The position numbers were made by a program, and so were the translations under genes. 64,000 nt of DNA from Balanoglossus misakiensis (lineage: Eukaryota > Hemichordata): positions 1,116,001 through 1,180,000 of the forward strand of contig CM082598.2 in the NCBI GenBank assembly GCA_040954595.2, in the 5' to 3' direction. Shown here piece by piece: positions 55,312-64,000 of the stretch. The notes under the pieces are model-generated. The model searched no databases. It worked only from the letters and a program-made list of their open reading frames with translations, and was not told the origin of the DNA. Numbering within the stretch: the first letter of the stretch is position 1; each line of letters starts with the position of its first letter.

Positions 55312-57045
55312 TATCACAATCGATCTAGTGTATACTGTTAAATTTTCCAGTTTCTCTCCTTACACCGTCCATTTCACGCTTATGCTGACCGCCATATTGG
55401 ATTTCGCAACTGAGTGAGAAAGTCCTCAAGAGGGCGCCATATTGGAAGTTCGCTGACCTCAAGTTAGTCACGTGACGTAGACATTCGTATTAGGTGAATC
55501 AAGGTGACACGTACCTTTCGTTTTTTTCTTCAAACGAACGAGAATAACGGTGCAGCTATTCACAATTCTCAGATTCTAGGAGTAGAAGTCCATAATGACA
55601 ACAAAAATCAGAGTATACATCAAATATTTTGTAAATGAATAACTGTCTTATATAAATGAATAACTCCACAACACCAGTTTCGTCGCACTATAGCAAATTT
55701 GATAAATTTGATAATACAAGAAAGAAACTCATAAAAAAATACTGAGCTACTGAACTGATAAAAGGTTATAATGAGCGTCACGCAACTCACTCAAGAAGCA
55801 TTTTACGAGGGGTGTAAAATAACTTATACGCGTGGGAATATAAGTAGGAGGTGCAACGAATAACTGAACAGCAGAAGCTGGAATCGTACAAGATAAGAGA
55901 TTCTCGAGAAAAGCGTATCTCATTCTTCATTCTTTAACATCATTATTTTGCAATACTTTCAGCAACATGCCTCGTTCAATCTCAAGGTTATGATCACTGC
56001 ACTGAAAGACGCGAAACGACCAGAAAGATTTGATGCGCGAGCACGCGTCAATGTCGTCATGTATTCATTGGCAAAATTACTAACGCGCACTGCTTTTTTT
56101 TAACGTAACTGCCTCCTATTTTGACCCAAATCTTGATATATAGCGGATACCTTACGTCGAAAAGTTGTCGCTTACTATTTTCGAAGCAATCGACAGGATT
56201 TTTGGTATCTTTCTTTCACGCGTTTGACTTTGCTCCACGTGTTTTCGCAGTCTGTACTGTACTAGGCTATATTATATAGTGTCTTTTGTTCGTCTTCACA
56301 ACTGGCCATGAATACATGACGTTCGACCAAACAATTCTTGGTATACATGTAGATGCGTATGACAGCCAATAAGTTTAGGCAAGTTCTTTTTTTAGTTTCT
56401 TGCAAGTTGTTCACTTGTTCACGAGCTTCCTCGGTTCCGTGCCAAGACGAAATTGGTCCGTTAAATTTTTGGTTGTAGATTTCGCTGTAGATTTCTTTTA
56501 CGCGTCTGTTGTAGATTTCGTTCAAAGTTTGGATCGCCTTCAATGAGAATATCACGCATTAGACGGATAGTTTTGAAGACTTTGAAGTTGGTTTTGAAGT
56601 CCAGGTCATTGTTCTTCATCCAGTTCCTGTGAACTACATGTAGTGGGTTCTCGACTGAGAGTTTCCTCGATTTCTCGTTTTCAAAGTACGCCCTCGCATT
56701 TCTGAGCAACAAGACATAATGTCATTGACCAGACAATATGAAAGAAGTCTTTACAATTGTCGGATAATTGAAAATGAAGACGTTTAGTTGTAGTTACGCG
56801 TCCATATTTAACAGACTATAGTTGCATTTTGGAACTTCTGCTTGATGTATAAAGTATATAACATCTGCACTTTTGGCTAGGACTGCGACACCGCGAACAA
56901 GGGGGTGACAAATAGTAGATGGAACAGCTGAAAGTTTGATTACCAAAGATCAGGGATCAGTTGCACGCACCGTTGGATAAGTAACATTGTAAACGACAAG
57001 TTTACTCTGTAAACTGGTGCGGATCTGTCGCTCTGAAATACCACT
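55312..57045. other. ZFC3H1 upstream region and spondin promoter region
   Basis: 1.7 kb. Apart from the unassigned open region at 56262-56712 no coding potential is evident. The 200 bp next to ZFC3H1 is the likely promoter, with an E-box-like CACGTGACGT at about 55471. Confidence 0.4.
56262..56712 (-). pseudogene. unassigned open region, possible exon or gene remnant
   Basis: Two overlapping minus-strand frames of 83 and 97 codons read like real protein: one has NPLHVVHRNWMKNNDLDFKT and KTIRLMRDILIEGD, the other continues with TLNEIYNRRVKEIYSEIYNQ and SWHGTEEAREQV. The composition changes frame at about 56540-56570, which would fit a single frameshift or two exons. I do not recognise the family, and it could still be chance. 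Confidence 0.25.
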
Positions 57046-60000
57046 ATGAAGCTGCAACTTTTAGCGGTATTTTTCTGCCTGTATGTTGCGTCCGTGTTCG
57101 GCTACCCCCACGGAGCTCCTGGGACCTACTGCAGTCGAGATCCCCAACACGGAGTCTTGAAAAAAGCTGGCGACAATGGTTATCGTATTCGGATAGAAGG
57201 CGATCCAGAGACGTATGTACCCGACGAAGTTTACACAGGTGAGATATAGGCCTCTGTGGTTGTTCTCGAAAGCTCTGACATAATTAAGACGATTTCAAGT
57301 TTAGTTTTCTCGCTATTAATATAAATAATTAAGTATATGAAAATCGTCATTCACCGCACCACAAATAGTTTTTACAAAAACGGTCCAGTTTTAACACCAA
57401 CTGTCTGACGCTTATCCCGGGACGGGAAACAAGTAAAATCACGGTTACTCTTGTAATTTACAGCAAAGATCAATTGTACTTTTAATTTCGATCAGTTAAC
57501 AATAAACTCTGACAAAAAATGGCTGATTTTGACAAAAATTTACAGGGAATTTTGGTTTGCTGGATATATATCTCCGTAAATAATATTCACGCAATCAGCA
57601 TTGTCTGATGGAAATGAACACAGGCAATGTAAAAAAAAATATGTAACAATGGTGTTGATTAACGATTACTAAACGCCTTTCAGCTTTCTTAATGGCTTTT
57701 GTTTATGTCCATCAAGCTCACAATCTGAATCACAGCCTTGACGTAATCTCAACTCAGCCATTGATCAACATTGACTACAAAAGCTCGGAAGGCTTTTCTG
57801 TCAGAGCAACTTTGGGGGTCAAGGGTCGAGTGTCTTAATCGAGTCCAAAACAAACGAACCATGAAATGAACATCCCTGAAAATGTCAGTTCCCATGACGA
57901 TTTTTGTTTGGTTGGAAAAACAAACTAAAGTGACTTGTAGGAAACAAACATTCTGAGATTCTGTTTATCTTACAACATTTTAAAAGAAAAAAAGTTGCAC
58001 AAAAATAATGTCAAAAGTTGATGACTTTGTCCCTTTAATACTCTTGACCACTTTTAACTGACTTGACAGGAAAAGCACTTCTGTTGCGACTTGTCACAGA
58101 AAGACTATCCTACCCGCATCCCACAACCAAGCCTAAACATTGATTAGTGGTCTGAAATCACACACAGACTTATTTTTAAACAAACAAGTCTTCATCCAAC
58201 AAGAATGGTAGCCTGAAGACATTCAGTTCCAAGGACAGAAACGTTCAAGAAGGCTACAGTGATCTTTGTCATGTAAATTCTTCAACCACCAGGGCTGTTT
58301 ACGGACATGAATTGTAGTGTTTTGATATTTGATCGGAACAAAGACTTGTTAAGGTGTGTTCACATTTCCTGCCCGGCACACACATGCACCACGAGGGAAA
58401 TGAATGTGCCATCTTAAAAATCATAATGTAAATTTAGAACGTAGGCTCTTTCCTGAGGCATGGATCTGTCTCCTTTCTAACATGTGAAAGCCCAAAGTTT
58501 TTTTTATCATGAAACTTTCGATTGAGAAGTTTGTAAATTGTCCCTTTCAGCAAACAGTAGCTGTTTTGTCTTTTAAATAAATAATGGATTCTTGTTCAGT
58601 AATGGGGGAAATCAAGCTAATGGTTTTTTACGTCCATTTGGCGCTGTCTGAGTAGCTGAGAAAATGCACAACAGCTTTAAGAAGGTACTTGAAGACAGAG
58701 CCCAAATCCGGTAATGAACCCGGTTGGTTTTCAAACTTTGGAACTTCAGAAATGTTGCGTGTCGACCCGGTACATGCAATCCACATAAGAATAACAATAC
58801 GCCCGTTCATGAGAAGTAATTATCACAACCAACCTGGTGTGTAATGTACCTGCATGATGAAAAAAACTCAAAATACTTTTCATGGGAAATTGTCCAGACA
58901 TGATTTCAATAGCTTTGTTTGGTTGCAATATAACAAAGGTTGGCCACAAGTGGCAGGTGCTTCAGGTGTGTTGTAAAACACCGAATTTCTATCACTGATG
59001 AATCGCCGTCATTCTGCGGACTGAAATCGTATCTGTTAGAAAACTTGGCCGACTTCTAAAGAGCTTTGAAATCCGCCCAAAGGCACAAGTTTCTCTGTAC
59101 CTCTGTGGAGTATAATAAATGAGTTGTGCAATTGTGAGTTTTAGCTTAGTGCTGCAAGGGCCCTGCCTTTAATTTTACTGACTGTGTCCCTTTAAGGCTA
59201 TAAAAGGTCCTGCCTTTAATTTTACTGGCTGTGTCCCTTTTAAGGCTATAAAGGGTCCTGCCTTTAATTTTACTGGCTGTGTCCCTTTAAGGCTATAAAG
59301 GGCCCTGCCTTTAATTTTACTGGCTGTGTCCCTTTAAGTCTATAAAGAGACCTGTCTTTAATTTTACTGGCTGTGTCCCTTTAAGGCTATAAAGAGACCT
59401 GCCTTTAATATTACTGGCTGTGTCCCTTTAAGTCTATAAAGAGACCTGTTATTAATTTTACTGGCTGTGTCCCTTTAAGGCTATAAAGAGACCTGCCTTT
59501 ATCACAGGTGGCTTTGCATTCCATGATACACATGCTACAGCTGTTTAACATGTGTGTGTTTCCACGGAGACAATTAATAACACACAGTTCAGGGTACAGT
59601 TGCACCATAACACATGTGAGGACAGCGTTCGTGATACAACCAAGATTTTTTCAAGTTAAAAAAATGACAAGTCAGATACGGTATACCGATCAAATGTTCC
59701 CTTCCGAGTACTAGCTGTACCGGTATATAACGCTGATTTTACAGTTAAATTTTCAATGACAGCAATCTGTTCAATTAAGGGTAGGTTTGTCAGTTTTGTT
59801 CTCAGTTATTCCTGCTGAGAAGTGACCGTGTTTTTATTGAGGAATAAGACAACAACAGTTGACATCAAGAGAAGAATATTTCTCTTTGTACAACAGAACT
59901 CCCCTCAGTATAGCAGCAACCTTTATTCTCTGTCTTTGAACACACTGAGACCAGGCTGCTGAAAACTATCTGGGACTGACCTGGAGCACAAGGGTCTTGG

Positions 60001-63000
60001 AGGTCAAGTAGGGACATTCTGGTTGCTTGACCTGTGCACGTCATGCTGAGAGAATTCGAACGTCCAAAATATTGAGACATTCGAGACATGTACCTACTGT
60101 ATTACCAACGTGTAAAATTCAGAAGTCTCTGCCACTTTTCCATTAGTGAATCAACGTTCAACCACACACACCTTCCATCCTGCTTGTAGACACTAGAGTG
60201 AAAAACTCGCCAAAATGAATAATCAGTCTCTACCATTCATTCATTTTGGGCGAGTTTTTACTCTCATATCATATAAGTGGGATGGAAGTTGTGTGTGGTT
60301 GAACATTCATTCACTACATACTGGTATACACATGTACATGTACATTAAAATAAATGGTGTCTTGTATCAAACATAATTAACGGAAAAAGGACAGCAAGAG
60401 AGAGACTTTGTCCCTTTAATAGTACATGTACATCCAATCATTTGGAGATGTCACTATCTGTAATCAACATCAAAGAGAACACCGCTCAGTGTGATGCATG
60501 ATACATTCAAGCTTACATGTCAAAATCCAGCAGGCAGTCCTGGAAAGTTTAATTCACCTGAACAACTGAGTAGTCTCTTGGCCAAAAATGAGTAGATCAT
60601 CGCCTGAGGGTACTGAGTGTTCAAGGGACTGCAAGGTGATTAATATATCCCCCGGGAGTACTGTCAATTGTATTAAATTTCTCCTTCAGGGAATACACAC
60701 TGGGTGGCACTGAAATCGAACACTAATTATTCTATCACCAAAATAACTTTTGAAGTTGTAAATTCTATGTCAGTTTTCTATGTCAGTTTCTCTAACTGAA
60801 TGCACATTTCAAATCAGGTTTGTCTGATAAAACCACAGTCATATCACAAACTCTTCTGAAAGGCAACGAAGTATTCAAAAAATATCTGTGGTGACATTTT
60901 TATAAAGAATGCACTTGTGGGGTTATAGAACAGGGTCAAGGATTGGCAAATATGGCAAACACACATAGCATGTATATTGACATATATACACAGGCAGATC
61001 ATGTACTGCCAAAGGGAATGAAGTAATCTGGTTGTAATCCAGCTTTTGTGTAAGAGCAAGAGTCTGGCTTTCACCAACAAACAATGTACCTGTGTCAATC
61101 TGGTTGTTGTATGGGCGAGTGTATTACAGTATTCAATGAAATACTCAATCTTCGTGGAACTGTACAGTGTTGGTATACTTTACCAGCTGTATATGGAAGC
61201 ATAGTGTGTTTATATTGTTTTGTACAGTTCTCTGCAATTAAAAATAATTACAACATCATCAACTTTGTTCTATTCTTCAATTTTATCAGCCAATATTACC
61301 ACAACAAAAAACAGCAATGTTGGGACAACATCTGTTAATACAACCATATTGGCAAAAGTTCGCTGTGGTGCTACTGAAAAATGTAGTCTGGAGTGGTTAA
61401 GCTCTCAATATAAGACGGCACCAGTACATAGCTGTATTGCTAATAACAACTGTGTTGACAGACCTGCTGTACTGTCAGTGAAGGAGAAGAAAGCCAACAT
61501 TAACAGAAATGGAAAAACCCCACTAAACTAACAAAATCATGAAACATATGCTCTTCTGATATCTAAAACTTCATGAAGTGCCGAGACAATCATGGATACA
61601 GATATAGATCTTACAGAAAAAATATTTGCAAATGCTTGACTGCACATTATTGTAATTGTATCCAATTTTGAAGCCTTGTAATAAATTTTCATGCAGTGTC
61701 ACTTAATGTCAGCCATATGTTGTTGTGTCCATGATCCGTGGCTACTGCGGTATGTATGTGTCGTGCTTGCATTCAGATTCCAACTTTACTTCATTAACTG
61801 GTTTACTGACTCTAAATTTTTATTTTGTAGTCTCTAAAGAGATATGGTGGTGTAAGTCTTTCAAATCCCTCATAATCCCATTAATCTCAAAAGGATTAAG
61901 TGACAAATACCATAGGAACACACACATAGTTCCCCCTTTCTGCTATATTTTTATGATTTGACTTTCAAACTTAGATTGGTCTACTTAAATGACCTTCCTG
62001 ATACAGGTAATGTCCCGTTAAGTTGGGACGACACCAAACTTTATGTACAGTGGTGATTTTGAACACATCCTCTGACAGTATTTCTACTCTTTCTTCTACA
62101 GTGTCATTAACAAGTACAAACCCAACAGCATATCTTGGATTTATGTTAACAGCGACAAAAGCTGCGTATGACTATGAACCTGCTGGGACATTTGAGGTGA
62201 GGAAACAATTTCAAAAATATTAATCAGCGAATCAGACACTTGACTTGATAATTTTCATTCACTTTCTGACATTAAAATGAGAAAACAAACTGTGGTTTAA
62301 ACTTGTTTTTAATAAAATAATATACAGTCAAACCTGTGTTAGTGGCCACCTTTATATAGTGGACACTTTGTTACAGTCCCTGTGTAATTCACAGGTGCAT
62401 TAATTAACCTCTATATAAAGGCCACCTGTAAAGGCCAGTTTAGGAAAGTCCCCTGACTGGCCACTATAGACAGGTTCGACTGTATACTTGTTTTGTGTTT
62501 AATAAAATAATATAACTCATTTCAGAGAAAGTACTGTCGTATACTTTCAAATCATTAGTTGGAATCTATTCAGTACAATCCAACATCCGTACCTTAATTA
62601 CAGTTATAGTCGTGTGAATTTCCGGGTTTGAAATTCACTAATGGTTACCAGTGCAATGAGTTTTAAAAATTCATTAGAATTTCCCTTAATCGACTGTTGT
62701 AATCCGGTCAACATGATGTTATTTCTTTGTGCCGTTGTGGGTAATGATCACGTAATGCCAGCATAAAGACAAAATGAGCTTGAAAAAAACGACATCGAGC
62801 AATTATCATGATTATGGATTTAAAAAGACCAGTAGTTGAAAGCATTTTAGAAGACCCATTATAACGTAATGGGGATACGTTTTCTTGGGGCTTGTTGATA
62901 ATGGCTAAAAGGGAAAAAAATGCAGAAAACTGAACTGTTACAGGGACAATCGCTGTAACATTTGTCTTTATTGCCAGTATTTTTGTTCAGTGTATCAAAC

Positions 63001-63306
63001 ACAAATTTTTGTTCTACTCCAAACAGCATGCTTATAAACCCAGTACTCTGCTTGTCAACGTAGCCTGTATGTAACAATCATTGTTATTGTTGACAAATGA
63101 TTTCTAGTCCGGACTCAAGCCGTTGTTTTTGTTTTGTCGAATAATTGCTGTTTTTGTTATTGCTGTTTGTAGCTGGTGGACCCTGGCATATCTCGCTTCA
63201 CAGAAAACTGTCCATATGCAGTGACACACTCTAACAACATTCCTAAGATGTCCATATCTATTATTTGGACTGCACCTCCAGCTGGTACTGGATGCATCCA
63301 TTTCAA
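57046..63306 (+). CDS. F-spondin-like secreted protein, 5' part (reeler domain)
   Basis: Three exons are inside the window: 57046-57238, 62102-62196 and 63173-63306; the gene continues beyond 64000. Residues 1-19 are a signal peptide (MKLQLLAVFFCLYVASVFG). The mature part forms a reelin N-terminal (reeler) domain: YCSRDPQHG, YRIRIEGDPETYVPDE, AYLGFMLTATKAA, AGTFELVD, NCPYAVTHSNN and WTAPPAGTGCIHFK. The EGDP, NCP-AVT and APPAGTGC blocks are the F-spondin (SPON1) version of the domain, so matrix or axon-guidance roles are likely. Spondin-N and thrombospondin repeats, expected next, are not in view. Other reeler proteins (defence protein, ferric reductase-like) are less similar. Phases join exactly. 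Confidence 0.85.
59159..59503. repeat. 47-bp tandem repeat, about 7.3 copies
   Basis: Unit begins GGTCCTGCCTTTAATTTTAC and continues TGGCTGTGTCCCTTTAAGGC, ending TATAAAG. The first four units start GGYCCTG, the last four AGACCTG, so two sub-types occupy the two halves. Confidence 0.92.
60144..60316. mobile_element. 173-bp foldback (long inverted repeat) element
   Basis: Left arm TAGTGAATCAACGTTCAACC and right arm GGTTGAACATTCATTCACTA are inverted, and the pairing continues inwards through CACACACACCTTCCATCC against GGATGGAAGTTGTGTGTG and GTGAAAAACTCGCC against GGCGAGTTTTTAC, leaving a short loop near 60220. Non-coding; likely a MITE. Confidence 0.85.
62323..62484 (+). mobile_element. TA-MITE family B, complete (162 bp)
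   Basis: TACAGTCAAACCTGT at the left and ACAGGTTCGACTGTA at the right: 13-bp inverted repeats with one mismatch, bounded by TA as in Tc1/mariner-superfamily insertions. Internal inverted TATATAGTGG/CCACTATA motifs. In the second intron of the spondin-like gene. Confidence 0.88.
62972..63115 (-). repeat. two-copy dispersed repeat, copy 2
   Basis: Inverted relative of 48950-49078; shares TTCTACTCCAAACAGCATGC, ACCCAGTACTCTG and CATTGTTATTGTTG. Lies just upstream of the third spondin exon. Confidence 0.75.
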
Positions 63307-64000
63307 GTAAGTTTTAATTGATGTACAGTGAACACACTGTAACATGTCTGCAAGATTCGCATTGGGCGTATTGTATCGACACATCAGTTTTATTGACTCT
63401 TTCTCTGCAAATTCAATTACCCTGATTGCATGGTAATGCCAATTGACAAGAAAACTACTTTCCTCAACCATTGTTTTCTGAAACATCGTTAGCTGGCTGT
63501 TGAAAGCGCTTGATTGCTTCATTGTCGGTTCCTCGCATGCTGATATTGATCCTTGTTAAATCACGACAAAAAATCCTGTCGACAATCAAGTCCACATCAA
63601 TTGAGAACTTGAATCCATCAACAGAAACAGTAAGGGGCTGATTACACTGGTCGTAATTATCTCCACAGTGGTTTCATGAGTAGACAAGTGTATTTTCCTT
63701 AGAGTCATTTTCACTTAAGGTAGTACTCGCCTTGCCTCAGGGACAGATTTTCAGAAAAATGAAATTGGTATCTTTCATCCTCGGTATACCAGTACATCAA
63801 CACACACACACTAAACAACCATTAAAGGTAAATGGCACAGCTGAGAACGTGTCCTGAGTAGGCAAATCATTTTCAAAGACTACCTTGAAAAACAAAAACA
63901 TCAGTCCATGGTCAAGTCGCTTCATGCACCAGAATGCATGAACTTTTGGATTCATGGACCATTTGATTCTCAAATTGGTTACCACTAGTTTTCTTTTAAG
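63307..64000. other. intron of the spondin-like gene
   Basis: Sequence after the third visible exon; no further exon recognised before the window ends. Confidence 0.5.

Larger units (their letters stand above)
57239..62101 (+). other. long first intron of the spondin-like gene
   Basis: 4.9 kb, the longest intron here. It holds a 47-bp tandem array (59159-59503) and a 173-bp foldback element (60144-60316). No coding region seen. Long first introns often carry regulatory sequence, but nothing specific is visible. Confidence 0.7.

Noticed and set aside
57046-57249. Short secreted peptide gene (67 codons) on its own
   Set aside because: A donor at 57238 and two downstream exons complete a reeler domain in frame, so it is the first exon of a larger gene.

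Overview
This is a 64 kb window of an intron-rich animal nuclear genome. Evidence: about 94 spliceosomal donors can be placed, introns are mostly 80-400 bp, polyadenylation signals follow the stops, and all recognisable genes are metazoan orthologues. Short introns, a tandem beta-tubulin array, a metazoan non-LTR retrotransposon and abundant MITEs point to an invertebrate bilaterian. Amphioxus, hemichordate or mollusc/annelid-type genomes would all fit, and I cannot choose between them from sequence alone.

Layout. 1-1490 (+): 3' end of WASHC3 (WASH complex subunit). 2393-15230 (-): three tandem beta-tubulin genes with near-identical 446-aa products and the classic 4-exon structure; a TSPO gene (+, 11598-12199) sits between copies 2 and 3. 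15231-18645: gene-free. 18688-24686 (-): complete CIP2A, 20 exons, 921 aa, including an AT-AC U12-type intron. 25533-27253 (+): TMEM183. 28462-29754 (+): SMAP small acidic protein. 30677-39022 (-): complete CSTF3, 20 exons, 717 aa. 39617-41393 (+): a fourth, divergent beta-tubulin. 42973-55311 (-): complete ZFC3H1, 30 exons, 2049 aa, with a 5'-truncated LINE in one intron. 57046 to window end (+): first three exons of an F-spondin-like secreted protein with a 4.9 kb first intron.

Most genes are housekeeping and unrelated in pathway: endosomal actin (WASHC3), microtubules (tubulins), outer mitochondrial membrane (TSPO), PP2A/mitosis (CIP2A), mRNA 3'-end cleavage (CSTF3) and nuclear RNA exosome targeting (ZFC3H1). 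CSTF3 and ZFC3H1 are both nuclear RNA-processing scaffolds with helical TPR/HAT-type repeats, separated only by the divergent tubulin gene.

The most interesting signals are: (i) a 93-bp TTAA-flanked MITE family with copies starting within the first 12 nt of six different introns; (ii) an AT-AC intron in CIP2A whose splicing restores an essentially gapless alignment to human CIP2A; (iii) a 230-bp stretch of apparent perfect identity between the divergent tubulin and an array copy, embedded in diverged sequence, implying ectopic gene conversion; (iv) concerted evolution of the array. Exon coordinates were placed by eye from frame, GT/AG signals and remembered family sequences; all complete gene models sum to a multiple of three, but single-base shifts remain possible.
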